NCBI GenBank assembly: GCA_022842185.1
Contig: JALHQB010000003.1
Span: forward strand, 67,297-131,296
Reading direction: 5' to 3'
Source: Acetobacteraceae bacterium
GTDB taxonomy: Bacteria > Pseudomonadota > Alphaproteobacteria > Acetobacterales > Acetobacteraceae
DNA length: 64,000 nt
This document shows, in pieces, positions 8,986-17,354 of the stretch. A program made the translations under genes and the position numbers. The stretch's first letter is position 1, and each line of letters begins with the position of its first letter. A model generated the notes under the pieces. It saw only the letters and a program-made list of their open reading frames with translations, did no database searches and had not been told where the DNA came from.

Positions 8986-9650
8986 GGTTCGGCCAGATCA
9001 CCTACGATCTCTCGCACCTGCTCGGCGGCGCGGTGCTGCTCCTGTCCTTCGTGCTGCTGTACCAGCGACGCATCGGCGCCGTGATCAACGCCTTCGCCAT
9101 GCAGGGGACGCTGCTCGCCCTCGCCGCCGCCTGGGCGGCCCATGCGCAGGGTGTGCGGGGCCTGTACCTGACGGCGCTGCTCGCCTTCGTGGTGAAGGGC
9201 GTGCTGATCCCGCTTGCGCTGCACCGGCTGGTACGCCAGCTGAACCTCCATCGCACGGTGGAAACGGCGCTTGGCGTCGGCCCGTCGATGATCGCGGGCG
9301 TCGCCTTGGTCGGGCTGTCGATCCTGGCCGTGCTGCCGGCCACCGAGGCGGTCAGCGCCCTGACGCGGGAGAACCTCGCTTTCGCTTTGTCCGTCGTGCT
9401 GCTCGGCATGCTGATGATGATCACGCGACGCAATGCCATCAGCCAGGTGATCGGGCTGCTGTCGCTGGAAAACGGGCTGATCCTCGCCGCGGTCGGCGTT
9501 GCCGGCATGCCGCTTGTGGTGGAACTGTCCACCATGGCGCTGGTGCTGATGGTCGCCATCGTCGCCGGCGTCTTCGCCTTCCAGATCCGCGAGCGCTTCG
9601 ACACGCTCGACACCGGCAGCCTGGAAGAACATCGCGGGGAGCGCCGATGA
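8982..9650 (+). CDS. hyfE: Hydrogenase-4 / Ehr membrane subunit E (HyfE, NuoK-like)
   Basis: A 222-residue protein with about six membrane helices. HyfE is longer than NuoK, and the similarity lies in the second half (NAISQVIGLLSLENGLIL), where the family glutamate is in LSLENG. Start chosen at the ATG at 8982 because it overlaps the hyfC stop by ATGA and begins with MRFGQITYDL. The reading frame open further upstream is antisense-like shadow. The 3' end overlaps hyfF by ATGA. Confidence 0.92.
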   Translation: MRFGQITYDLSHLLGGAVLLLSFVLLYQRRIGAVINAFAMQGTLLALAAAWAAHAQGVRGLYLTALLAFVVKGVLIPLALHRLVRQLNLHRTVETALGVGPSMIAGVALVGLSILAVLPATEAVSALTRENLAFALSVVLLGMLMMITRRNAISQVIGLLSLENGLILAAVGVAGMPLVVELSTMALVLMVAIVAGVFAFQIRERFDTLDTGSLEEHRGERR

Positions 9651-11083
9651 TGCCCCTGCAATGGGCGATCGTGTTCTTCCCCTGGGCGGGCGCGCTGGCA
9701 CTGGCCGCGGTGCCGAACCTGCGCCACGCCACCTTGGGCAACATCGCGGTCAGCACCGGAACCTTCCTGCTCGCGGTGGCGCTCGCCATGCAGCCCTTCG
9801 GGCAACAGGGCTGGACGCACACCGACGCGCTGAACCTGCCCTTCGTGCTGGTCACCGGCTTCGTCGGGCTGACCACGGCGGTGTTCTCGGCCGCGACGCT
9901 CGACCAGGAAGGCTTCGACCATTGGCGCATCCGCGCCTACCACGCCGCCTACCAGATCTTCATGGGCGCGCAGCTGCTTGCGCTGCTGGCCGACAATCTC
10001 GGCGTCATGTGGGTGGCGATCGAAATCGCCACGCTCGCCACCGTGTCGATGGTCGCGGTCCACCGCACGCCGGCGGCCTTCGAGGCCGCTTGGAAGTTCT
10101 TCATCCTGTGCGGCGTGGGCATCGCGCTCGCGCTGTTCGGCACCATCGTGCTGTACCTCGCGGCGCAGCCCCTGTTGAACGCGGAAACCGGCCTGTCCTG
10201 GGTGGCGCTGATGGAGGTCGCCGCGCGTTGCGAACCGGCCACGCTCAGCCTCGCCTTCGCCTTCCTGCTGCTGGGATATGGCACCAAGGCCGGGCTGGTG
10301 CCGCTGCATTCATGGCTGCCGGATGCGCATGCGGAAGGGCCGGTGCCGATTTCCGCGGTGCTGTCGGGGCTGCTGCTGAACGCGGCGATGCTGGCGGTGC
10401 TGCGCGCCAAGGCGATCGTCGGCGCCAACCCGGATGCGGTGACGCCGGGGCCGTTCCTGCTGGCGTTGGGTCTCGCATCCGTGTTGCTGGCATCGCTGGC
10501 GCTGTGGCGGCGCGGCGATGCGCGGCGTTTCTTCGCCTGGTCCAGCATCGAGCATATGGGCATCGCCGCCTTCGCCTTCGGCCTTGGCGGGCCGGCGGCG
10601 AACCTCGCGGGGCTGCTGCACCTGATCGGGCATTCGCTGGTGAAAAGCGCCGTGTTCTTCGGGGTGGGCCGCGCGGCGCAGGTGAAGGGCAGCCAGAAGA
10701 TCGCCGATATCGGCGGGCTGGTGGCAACCCACCCCGCGCTGGGCTGGGGCCTGGCGATCGCCATCGCCGCGATCGCCGGCATGCCGCCCTTCCTGCTGTT
10801 CGCCTCCGAATTCCGCCTGTTCACGGCCGCCGCGGAGATCCCCTGGCTCGCCCTTCCGCTGGCGATCGGCATGGTCGTGGCCCTCGCCGCGCTGGTCACC
10901 GTGTTGCAGGCGCTGTGCTTCGGCCCGCCGACGCCCGACGCCGCCGGCGCGCTGGATGGCTGGCGGGAAGCCGCGGCCGCCGCACCGCTGTGGCTGCATC
11001 TGGCGGTGGCGGCGGCACTCGGCATCGCGATGCCGGCCGGGCTCGCGGCGATGCTGATGGCCGCGGCGAGGGTGGCGGGATGA
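9647..11083 (+). CDS. hyfF: Hydrogenase-4 / Ehr membrane subunit F (HyfF, NuoN/M-like)
   Basis: A 478-residue antiporter-like membrane protein with about 14 helices. The channel glutamate lies in WVAIEIATLATVS (about E126), and the helix-7 lysine is in GYGTKAGLVPLHSWLPDAHA (about K214). PHSWLPDAH-type sequence is the family signature. The start at 9647 overlaps the hyfE stop, and the 3' end overlaps hyfG by four bases. With hyfB it would give the complex two antiporter-type modules. I see no hyfD homologue, so the membrane arm is smaller than that of E. coli Hyf. Confidence 0.94.
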   Translation: MMPLQWAIVFFPWAGALALAAVPNLRHATLGNIAVSTGTFLLAVALAMQPFGQQGWTHTDALNLPFVLVTGFVGLTTAVFSAATLDQEGFDHWRIRAYHAAYQIFMGAQLLALLADNLGVMWVAIEIATLATVSMVAVHRTPAAFEAAWKFFILCGVGIALALFGTIVLYLAAQPLLNAETGLSWVALMEVAARCEPATLSLAFAFLLLGYGTKAGLVPLHSWLPDAHAEGPVPISAVLSGLLLNAAMLAVLRAKAIVGANPDAVTPGPFLLALGLASVLLASLALWRRGDARRFFAWSSIEHMGIAAFAFGLGGPAANLAGLLHLIGHSLVKSAVFFGVGRAAQVKGSQKIADIGGLVATHPALGWGLAIAIAAIAGMPPFLLFASEFRLFTAAAEIPWLALPLAIGMVVALAALVTVLQALCFGPPTPDAAGALDGWREAAAAAPLWLHLAVAAALGIAMPAGLAAMLMAAARVAG

Positions 11084-12582
11084 GCGCGAGCACCATCATC
11101 CGCGCCGGCGCGCCCCAGGGCGCGCGCCCCGCCGAACGCTTCCTGCTGACCGCCGAAGCGTGGTCCCGCCTTCCTGCGGCGCTGGTGGCCGAACCAGGCC
11201 TCGCGCTGCTGGCGATGTGGGCCGAACCGGGCATGATCCATGCCGCGTTCTTCGATGAAACTGTGCTGCTCGCATCCGCCCCGGCTGAGGGCGGCCGCTA
11301 CGCCGCGCTGTCCCCCGCGCGACCCGGCGCAATCCGCTTCGAGCGCATGATCCACGACCTTTGGGCGCTGGTCGCCGAGGACGCCATCGACCTGCGCCCC
11401 TGGCTCGACCACGGTCGCTGGCCGCTGGCGGGGCCGATGTCGGCACAGCCCGCCGCTTTGCCGGGTGTGGAGCCGCCGCAGCCCGAATTCCTGCCGGTCG
11501 AAGGCGAGGGCATCCACCAGATCCCGGTCGGCCCCATTCACGCCGGCATCATCGAGCCCGGCCATTTCCGCTTCCATGTCCAGGGCGAGGTGGTGGTCCG
11601 GCTGGAGGCGCGGCTGGGCTACAAGCACAAGGGCCTGCTGTCGCTGATGCTGGCCAAGACGCCGCGCGCCGCAGCGGCCTTCGCCGCGCGACTGTCCGGC
11701 GATTCGACTGTGGCGCACAGCTGGGCCTTCGCCGCCGCGGTCGAAGCCGCACTCGGCGTGGCCGTGCCGCCGCGCGCGGTGGCGCTGCGGGCGGTGATGG
11801 CGGAACTGGAACGCATCCACAACCACCTCAACGACTGGGGCTTCGTCTGCAACGATGCCGCCTTCGCCTTCCCGCACGCCCGCTGCGGCCTGCTGCGCGA
11901 AGGCGTGCTGCGCGCCTGCGACGCCGCCTTCGGGCATCGGCTCATGATGGACCGCGTGCTGCCTGGCGGCGTCGCGCCCGACATCGCGCCGGGCGGCGCG
12001 GCAGCGATCCTGGCGATGCTGGGCACGATCGAAGCCGAGATGCCCTCGCTGCTGCGCGTCTATGACAGTCATGCCAGCCTGCAGGACCGCGTGGTCGGCA
12101 CCGGCTTTCTCAACCCCGCCCACGTCCAGGCTTTCGCTGCCGGCGGCTTCGTCGGGCGCGGATCGGGGCGGGCTTTCGATGCGCGGCTGCGGCCTGGCTA
12201 CGCGCCCTACGACCTGCTGTCACCGGCACTGGCGCTCGAATCCGGCGGCGATGTCGATGCGCGGGTGCGGGTGCGCATCGGCGAAGTGCTGACCTCGATC
12301 GCGCTGCTGCGTCGGCTGCTGGCGGAACTCCCGGGCGGCGACACGCTGGCGGCGCTACCCGCCGCCCCGGGCGAAGGCAGTGCGCTGATCGAAGGCTTCC
12401 GCGGCGAATGCCTGGCTTGGCTGCGGCTGGACGAAGGCGGGCTGATCCGCGGCGTGTTCCTGCGCGATCCGTCCTGGCTGCAATGGCCGCTGCTGGAAGC
12501 GGCGATCGAGGGCAACATCGTTGCGGACTTTCCGCTGTGCAACAAGTCGTTCAACTGTTCCTACAGCGGGGTGGATCTGTGA
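11080..12582 (+). CDS. hyfG: Ehr complex large subunit (HyfG/NuoCD-like) lacking the NiFe-site cysteines
   Basis: A 500-residue fusion of an N-terminal 30-kDa-like (NuoC) domain (about residues 20-120) and a 49-kDa-like (NuoD/large-subunit) domain. Family landmarks are LGYKHKGLL and ELERIHNHLNDWG. In true group 4 hydrogenases the N-terminal nickel ligands lie in RVCGICGFAHS. Here the aligned segment is RLSGDSTVAHS, with serines at about 206 and 209. The C-terminal pair DPCxxC is replaced by PLCNKSFNCSYSG, where two cysteines are six residues apart. A NiFe centre is therefore unlikely, which is the hallmark of Ehr complexes. The start at 11080 overlaps the hyfF stop. Confidence 0.9.
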   Translation: MSASTIIRAGAPQGARPAERFLLTAEAWSRLPAALVAEPGLALLAMWAEPGMIHAAFFDETVLLASAPAEGGRYAALSPARPGAIRFERMIHDLWALVAEDAIDLRPWLDHGRWPLAGPMSAQPAALPGVEPPQPEFLPVEGEGIHQIPVGPIHAGIIEPGHFRFHVQGEVVVRLEARLGYKHKGLLSLMLAKTPRAAAAFAARLSGDSTVAHSWAFAAAVEAALGVAVPPRAVALRAVMAELERIHNHLNDWGFVCNDAAFAFPHARCGLLREGVLRACDAAFGHRLMMDRVLPGGVAPDIAPGGAAAILAMLGTIEAEMPSLLRVYDSHASLQDRVVGTGFLNPAHVQAFAAGGFVGRGSGRAFDARLRPGYAPYDLLSPALALESGGDVDARVRVRIGEVLTSIALLRRLLAELPGGDTLAALPAAPGEGSALIEGFRGECLAWLRLDEGGLIRGVFLRDPSWLQWPLLEAAIEGNIVADFPLCNKSFNCSYSGVDL

Positions 12583-12595
12583 TCCGGCGCGGAGA

Positions 12596-12822
12596 TTGGA
12601 GGGGCGCTGCCCCTCCAAACCACCCCGCCAGGGACCAGCGGGTCCCTGGACCGCGGGACCTTGGCGTTTTTCACGCAGGGCGGTCCTCACCCGGTCCAAT
12701 ACCAGAATCATGCATTCATCGTGGCACCGACCGCCGACGTCCAGCACCAAAATGGAGGTTTCCAAAGGCCTTAAGCCTTTGGTGGGGTGAGGTTTGGAGA
12801 GGGGCGAAGCCCCTCTTCAAGG
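12596..12822 (-). repeat. Dispersed palindromic intergenic element, copy R2 (core type B), inside the Ehr operon
   Basis: The same hairpin set as the other copies, but inverted relative to 68-278: GGAGGGGC palindrome, CAGGGACCAGCGGGTCCCTG, core, AAAGGCCTTAAGCCTTT and a terminal GGAGAGGGGC palindrome. The core is type B (CACCGACCGCCGACG, the reverse of CGTCGGCGGTCGGTG). It begins 13 bp after the hyfG stop. A further GGGGCAGCGCCCC motif follows at about 12841-12856, just before the glyoxalase-like gene. It separates hyfG from the rest of the operon. Confidence 0.9.
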
Positions 12823-12889
12823 AATATACATTCGCGCGCATGGGGCAGCGCCCCTCCAAAGCCGCGCGCGCCGTATCGGACCCGCCCCC

Positions 12890-13273
12890 ATGACCATCCG
12901 CTTCGACGCCACCATCCCCATTCTGCGCATCTTCGACGTCGCGAAGGCGCGCGAGTTCTACGTCGATTTCCTCGGCATGAATTGGGACTGGGAGCACCGG
13001 CTCAAGCCCGACCTACCGGTCTTCGCGCAGGTGTCGCGCGGATCGCTGCTGCTGTTCCTCAGCGAGCATTTCGGCGATGGCTCGCCAGGGGCCAAGATCA
13101 TGCTGCGCATGACCGGCCTGGACGCGTTCCACAGTGAACTGCACGGCAAGGCGTATCGCCACGCCCGCCCGGGCCTCAACGAACGCCCCTGGGGCGCGCG
13201 CGACATGGACATCGCCGACCCCTTCGGGAACCGACTCGTCTTCTCCGAAATGACCGCGGAGGATTGCACCTGA
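12890..13273 (+). CDS. Glyoxalase/bleomycin-resistance superfamily protein
   Basis: A 127-residue single vicinal-oxygen-chelate domain. The beta-alpha-beta pattern shows as IPILRIFDVAKAREFYVDFLG near the start, and the C-terminal ARDMDIADPFGNRLVF is the usual second module ending. Such proteins are glyoxalases, antibiotic-binding proteins or dioxygenases; substrate and metal dependence are not evident. The frame is open further upstream but runs into the repeat, so the ATG at 12890 is used. Its stop overlaps the hyfI start (TGATG), so it is translationally coupled to an Ehr subunit although it is not a known subunit. Confidence 0.85.
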   Translation: MTIRFDATIPILRIFDVAKAREFYVDFLGMNWDWEHRLKPDLPVFAQVSRGSLLLFLSEHFGDGSPGAKIMLRMTGLDAFHSELHGKAYRHARPGLNERPWGARDMDIADPFGNRLVFSEMTAEDCT

Positions 13274-13806
13274 TGTTGTGGCCCCGCCTCGCCCGCGCCC
13301 TGATCGGCAAGCCGCTGACCGACCCCTCGCCGGGCATCCCGCATCAGACGGTCGCCGCACTGGCCGAACGGCTGGCGGCGACGACCCGGGCCCGGCTCGG
13401 CCGCAGCCTGGCCATCCGGGAAGTGGACAGCGGGTCATGCAATGGCTGTGAGCTGGAGGTGAACGCGCTCCAGAACGTCGCCTACGACCTCGAACGCTTC
13501 GGGCTGCGCTTCGTCGCATCGCCCAAGCACGCGGACGTCCTGCTGGTGACTGGCCCCGCCTGCCGCAACATGGCCGAGGCGATGGAACGCGCGCTGGCCT
13601 GCACCCCCGAACCGCGATGGGTGGTCGCCGCCGGGGACTGCGCGGTGGATGGCGGCGTGTTCAAGGGATCCTACGCGGTGCATGGCGGCGTGGGCGCGGT
13701 GTTGCCTGTCGATCTGCTGATCCCCGGCTGTCCGCCGTCACCCGAACAATTGCTGGAAGGGCTGCTGGCGCTGCTGGAGGCCGAATCACGGCCGCCGGGC
13801 GCATAG
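13273..13806 (+). CDS. hyfI: Ehr complex small subunit (HyfI, NuoB-like Fe-S protein)
   Basis: A 177-residue NuoB/HycG-family protein that should hold the [4Fe-4S] cluster nearest the large subunit. The four expected ligands are visible: C56 and C59 in DSGSCNGCELE, C123 in GDCA and C153 in IPGCPPSPE. The ATG at 13273 overlaps the stop of the upstream glyoxalase gene; a TTG at 13264 is a less likely alternative. Cluster ligands are kept here while the neighbouring large subunit has lost its nickel ligands, as in complex I. No HyfA or HyfH ferredoxin-like subunit follows. Confidence 0.93.
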   Translation: MLWPRLARALIGKPLTDPSPGIPHQTVAALAERLAATTRARLGRSLAIREVDSGSCNGCELEVNALQNVAYDLERFGLRFVASPKHADVLLVTGPACRNMAEAMERALACTPEPRWVVAAGDCAVDGGVFKGSYAVHGGVGAVLPVDLLIPGCPPSPEQLLEGLLALLEAESRPPGA

Positions 13807-13852
13807 ACGCGGCCGCGCACCGTCCGAATCCCGCCGAGGCCCCGACAAAATC

Positions 13853-13880
13853 GGCCCGGCTGGATTGCTCCAGCCGGGCC
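13853..13880. terminator. Strong hairpin downstream of the Ehr operon
   Basis: Perfect 12-bp stem GGCCCGGCTGGA with a TTGC loop. The rightward side lacks a T tract. Read leftward, the stem is followed by GATTTTG, so it may also end the leftward DUF1489 transcript. It lies between the convergent hyfI and DUF1489 genes. Confidence 0.6.
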
Positions 13881-14082
13881 AAGGACCTCATCTCGCAACA
13901 AGGTCAGTCGAGCGGCAGCCTGCCGGGAATAAGCCGCCGCGACGGGGAGAAACTTCGCAGGCCACGCCTGTCTGCGGCGTGGCAGGAACCTTAATAAACC
14001 GCAACACTTCTGGTTGCAGTTGAAATCTTGCCACAACCCGCCCGTGTGGCATCGCGAAATGGGCTCCCGTACCGCAAGCCCT

Positions 14083-14508
14083 TCAAATCAGGCACAATTC
14101 AGCCAGATCCCGCCGCAGCTGCGGCGGCAGCCGGTCCAGGCCGCGCGGCGCCGGGCCGCCGGTCGCCACATCGGCCGGCGCTTCCTCGGGCTTCAGATAC
14201 CGCCAGCCCTGGAACGCCTTCATGGGCCGGGCCTCGACCAGCACCAGCGTCGGGTCCAGCAGCAGGGCGGCGCATTGGGTGGTGTCGTCCCAGGCTTCTT
14301 CCCGCATGCCCAGGATGCGCTGGCGCACCCGCACGAAGCCGCCCACCACCCAGTAGATCGACCCGCCATCGGTGATCTCGTCGATCCGCTTGGGGAACAT
14401 GCGCGTCCAGGCGCGCAGCGGCGGGGCGGTTTTCAGCCGTTCGGCCTGCAGCGCGGCCAAGGCGGCGACATCCTTCGGGCCGACGGAAAGCTTGATGAGG
14501 TGCAGCAC
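14083..14508 (-). CDS. DUF1489 family protein
   Basis: About 141 residues, the normal length for this alphaproteobacterial family of unknown function. Recognisable segments are HLIKLSVGPKDVAAL at the start, TRMFPKRIDEITDGGSIYWV and RILGMREEAWDDTT. The start is taken as the GTG at 14508, giving VLHLIKLSVG, because homologues begin with a similar HLIKL segment. The longer frame to 14856 crosses a short tandem repeat and overlaps the divergent opgC gene. No catalytic motif is apparent. It is followed by an intergenic gap containing a bidirectional hairpin. Confidence 0.85.
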   Translation of the reverse strand: MLHLIKLSVGPKDVAALAALQAERLKTAPPLRAWTRMFPKRIDEITDGGSIYWVVGGFVRVRQRILGMREEAWDDTTQCAALLLDPTLVLVEARPMKAFQGWRYLKPEEAPADVATGGPAPRGLDRLPPQLRRDLAELCLI

Positions 14509-14663
14509 GGCCCATCCATGTCGCGTCCCGGGTCGAGTCGGCAAGGGCCAACATCGGCACCGACGTCCCTGGCACGCCGGTGCCCCCATATCCGCCGGGG
14601 CGCGGCGCGGACCCGGTGCATCGGGCCCGCCGCAGGGGCCGCCGACCGCCGCGTGATCGTCCC

Positions 14664-14735
14664 GCGTAACCGCGCCGTTTCCGGCCCTGCGTAACCGCGC
14701 CGTCTCCGGCCCTGCGTAACCGCGCCGTCTCCGGC
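14664..14735. repeat. 25-bp tandem repeat, about 2.9 units
   Basis: The unit GCGTAACCGCGCCGTCTCCG plus GCCCT starts at 14664, 14689 and 14714. The first unit differs by one base (GTTT for GTCT), and the last is truncated after about 22 bases. It lies in the divergent gap between the DUF1489 gene and opgC, so it may affect spacing in their promoter region. Confidence 0.85.
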
Positions 14736-14761
14736 GACGAACACGTAGGCGAAAGGCAGCC

Positions 14762-15910
14762 ATGACGGCCTGCCAGGGAAAGACCAACCGCATGGCCAGC
14801 GCCGCCGCGCATCGCACGCTTGCCCGCCCGGCGCGGGACCTGCGGCTCGACATCATCCGCGGCTGGCTGCAGGTCTCGATCTTCGGTGCCCATGCGGTCG
14901 GCTCGGCCTTCGGTGCCTATGGCATCCATGCCGCCTGGGGCCTGTCGGACAGTTCCGAACAGTTCCTGTTCCTGTCGGGCTTCGTCCTGGCTTCGGTGCA
15001 TACGTTGAAGTCCGACCGGGCGGGTCCGTGGGCGGCCGCGACCGACATCTGGCGCCGCGGCGTCCGGCTCTGGCTGGTGCATTTGCTGCTTTTCCTGATG
15101 ACCGGCGCGCTGATCCTGTGGGCCGAGGTCGGCATTCCGCTGCCCGGCGAAGTGGACCGGCTGGCCTGGCGCACGCTGGCCGAACAGCCGCTGATCGCGC
15201 TGCCGGGGGCGGCGCTGCTGCTCTACATGCCCGTGTACATGGACATCCTGCCGGTCTTCGTCCTGTCCATGCTGGCGCTGCCGGGCTTCCTGTGGCTGAC
15301 CAACAGAATTGGCGCGGCGGCGCTGCTGGCCCCCGCCGCCCTGTGGGCCGGCGTGCAATTCGGGCTGTGGCACTGGCCGGCCTGGATGCAGACCGGGCTG
15401 GAACCGCTGGCCTGGCAGTTCGTCTTCATGCTCGGCGCCTGGTTCGGCCGGCAGGCGCTGCTGACCGGCGCCGCGGTGCACCGCCATGGCTGGGCGGTGG
15501 CGGCCTCGGCGGCGCTGGTGGCCTTCGGCGTGGCGCTGTCCATCGCCGTCCGCATCGAACCGGCCTTCGACATCCCGCTGATCTGGACGCTGGCGGGCAA
15601 GACGCATCTGGGGCCCGTGGCGCTGCTGCACGCGCTGGCGCTGGCCTATCTGTTCGCCGTGCTGGTGCCCAAGGATGCGCGCTGGATGCATCACCCGCTG
15701 GCGCAGGCCATGGCGGCGGCCGGGCGGCATAGCCTGGATGTGTTCCGCACCGGCCTGTTCCTGGCCTGGGGCGTGACCGTCGCCTTCCGCCTCGCGGCCG
15801 ATGCCTGGTGGCTGGACCCGGTGCTGACGCTGACCGGCATCGGCATCCTGCTGGGGCAGGCGCTGCTGATGGATCGCCGGCGCATCACCCCCGTGCTGGT
15901 GCCGCGATGA
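14762..15910 (+). CDS. opgC: OpgC family membrane protein (glucan succinyltransferase-like acyltransferase)
   Basis: A 382-residue integral membrane protein with about ten helices. The N-terminal RDLRLDIIRGWLQVSIFGAH is the family signature. OpgC proteins succinylate periplasmic osmoregulated glucans or related cell-envelope glycans, using an acyltransferase-3-like fold. No opgG or opgH is nearby, so the acceptor is uncertain. Start: ATG at 14762, or at 14792 (MASAAAHR), which would remove ten poorly conserved residues. The 3' end overlaps the ECF sigma gene by ATGA, suggesting that the envelope-modifying enzyme and the regulators are co-expressed. Confidence 0.85.
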   Translation: MTACQGKTNRMASAAAHRTLARPARDLRLDIIRGWLQVSIFGAHAVGSAFGAYGIHAAWGLSDSSEQFLFLSGFVLASVHTLKSDRAGPWAAATDIWRRGVRLWLVHLLLFLMTGALILWAEVGIPLPGEVDRLAWRTLAEQPLIALPGAALLLYMPVYMDILPVFVLSMLALPGFLWLTNRIGAAALLAPAALWAGVQFGLWHWPAWMQTGLEPLAWQFVFMLGAWFGRQALLTGAAVHRHGWAVAASAALVAFGVALSIAVRIEPAFDIPLIWTLAGKTHLGPVALLHALALAYLFAVLVPKDARWMHHPLAQAMAAAGRHSLDVFRTGLFLAWGVTVAFRLAADAWWLDPVLTLTGIGILLGQALLMDRRRITPVLVPR

Positions 15911-16548
15911 GCGCGACTGCAGACGCTCCGCGCTTCATGGAACGCCTCGTCCCGACTATGATACGCGCGCAGAGTGGGGGGCGCGCCGTGACCGGCGAAA
16001 GTGACGGCCGCTGGGAAGCCTGGATGGCGGCCGCGCAGGCGGGCGATGCGCGGTCCTATGACCTGCTGCTGCGAGACTGCCTGCCGCTGCTGCGTGCCGT
16101 CGCCCGCCGCCGCATACGCGATGCGCACGAAGCCGAGGATGCGGTGCAGGACACGCTGCTGACCATCCACCGGATGATCGCGGCCTATGACCCGTCCCGC
16201 CCGCTGCGCCCGTGGATCGTCGCCATCGCCGAACGCCGCTGCATCGACCGGCTGCGCCGGCGTGGCCGCGGCGCCGGGCGGGAAAACCCGATCGACGATT
16301 ATGCCGAGACGCTGGCCGCCCCCACCGGCGTGACCGGGGAGGACCGCATCGCCGGCCGCCAACTGCGGGAGGCGGTCGCCGAATTGCCGGAAAGCCAGCG
16401 CACCGCGCTGCGCCTGGCGAAACTGGAGGACCTGCCTCTGGCCGAGGCCGCCCGCCGATCGGGCCTTTCGGTCGGCGCGCTGAAGGTCGCCACCCATCGA
16501 GCATTGAAGACGTTGCGCCGCCGCCTGGGCGGGGAGGATACGCCGTGA
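15907..16548 (+). CDS. ECF-type RNA polymerase sigma factor
   Basis: About 213 residues with sigma-70 region 2 (LLRDCLPLLRAVARRRIRDA, then EAEDAVQDTLLTIHR, the conserved core-binding and -10 recognition helices) and region 4 (ELPESQRTALRLAKLEDL, then EAARRSGLSVGALKVATHRA, a helix-turn-helix). The start overlaps opgC, and internal ATGs at MERLV and MIRAQ are possible shorter starts. It overlaps by GTGA with an NrsF-type membrane protein, its likely anti-sigma factor. This sigma/NrsF pairing is common in alphaproteobacteria for envelope or oxidative stress. The signal is unknown. Confidence 0.92.
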   Translation: MSATADAPRFMERLVPTMIRAQSGGRAVTGESDGRWEAWMAAAQAGDARSYDLLLRDCLPLLRAVARRRIRDAHEAEDAVQDTLLTIHRMIAAYDPSRPLRPWIVAIAERRCIDRLRRRGRGAGRENPIDDYAETLAAPTGVTGEDRIAGRQLREAVAELPESQRTALRLAKLEDLPLAEAARRSGLSVGALKVATHRALKTLRRRLGGEDTP

Positions 16549-17207
16549 AGACCGATGACCTGATCGGCCAGTTGGCCACCTCGCTTCGCCCGGTCCGCCG
16601 GCTGCCGCCGCCGGGGGTTCGCGCCGCCATGTGGATTGGCTTCGCGGTGCTGCTGGTGGCGGCCTGCGTGGTCATCTTCGGCCCGCGCCACGACCTGATG
16701 GACCGCATGTCCCGCCCGCATGAAGTGGCGCAGTTCATCTTCACGGTGGCGACCGGCGTGCTTGCCGCCATCGCCGCCTTCGAACTGTCCCTGCCGGACC
16801 GGTCCGAACGCTGGGCGCTGCTGCCGCTGCCCACCGCGCTCGCCTGGGGCGCCACGCTGGGCGTGGGCTGCATGGCCGATATGGAACGCATGGGGCCGGC
16901 GGCGCTGGAGGTTGGGGTGTCCTGGGGCTGCTTCCGCTTCATCGTGCTGATGGGCGTGCCGCTCGCACTCTCCCTGATGTGGATGCTGCGCTATGCCGGG
17001 CCGATACGGCCGGTGCCGGTCGCCGTGCTTGGCGGGCTGGCGGGTGCGGCGCTGTCGGCGGCGGGGCTGTCGCTGTTCCATCATCTGGATGCCGCGCTGA
17101 TGGTGCTGCTGTGGCATGGCGGCAGCACACTGCTGGTGGTGACGGCCTTCCTGCTGGCCGGCCGCCGCTGGCGGGACCGGGAGGCCGAGCGCTTCACCGC
17201 CGCTTAA
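16545..17207 (+). CDS. NrsF family (DUF1109) anti-sigma factor
   Basis: A 220-residue protein with six predicted membrane spans and a short cytoplasmic N-terminus (KTDDLIGQLATSLRPVRRLP), the DUF1109/NrsF arrangement. It starts at a GTG overlapping the sigma-factor stop (GTGA), so stoichiometric expression is likely. Members hold their cognate ECF sigma factor at the membrane until a signal arrives. Pairing with the adjacent sigma gene is inferred from the overlap. Confidence 0.88.
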   Translation: MKTDDLIGQLATSLRPVRRLPPPGVRAAMWIGFAVLLVAACVVIFGPRHDLMDRMSRPHEVAQFIFTVATGVLAAIAAFELSLPDRSERWALLPLPTALAWGATLGVGCMADMERMGPAALEVGVSWGCFRFIVLMGVPLALSLMWMLRYAGPIRPVPVAVLGGLAGAALSAAGLSLFHHLDAALMVLLWHGGSTLLVVTAFLLAGRRWRDREAERFTAA

Positions 17208-17225
17208 GCCCGGCGCGCCACAATG

Positions 17226-17246
17226 GGGAGCCCTGGAGCGGCTCCC
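17226..17246. terminator. Possible terminator after the sigma/anti-sigma genes
   Basis: Inverted repeat GGGAGCC-CTGGAGC-GGCTCCC, 19 bp after the nrsF stop. There is no T tract directly after it, so it may only be an RNA-stabilising hairpin. It lies in the 147-bp gap before the chemoreceptor gene. Confidence 0.35.
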
Positions 17247-17354
17247 GTTCGCCTGCGCTCACGAAAGCCACTCAGGGCCTTGTTTTAAACGAGCAGCTTC
17301 ACCCGGCCAGGTGATTCCACCTGTCCGGGACCTGCTCCAGCCCATGAGGCCCTC

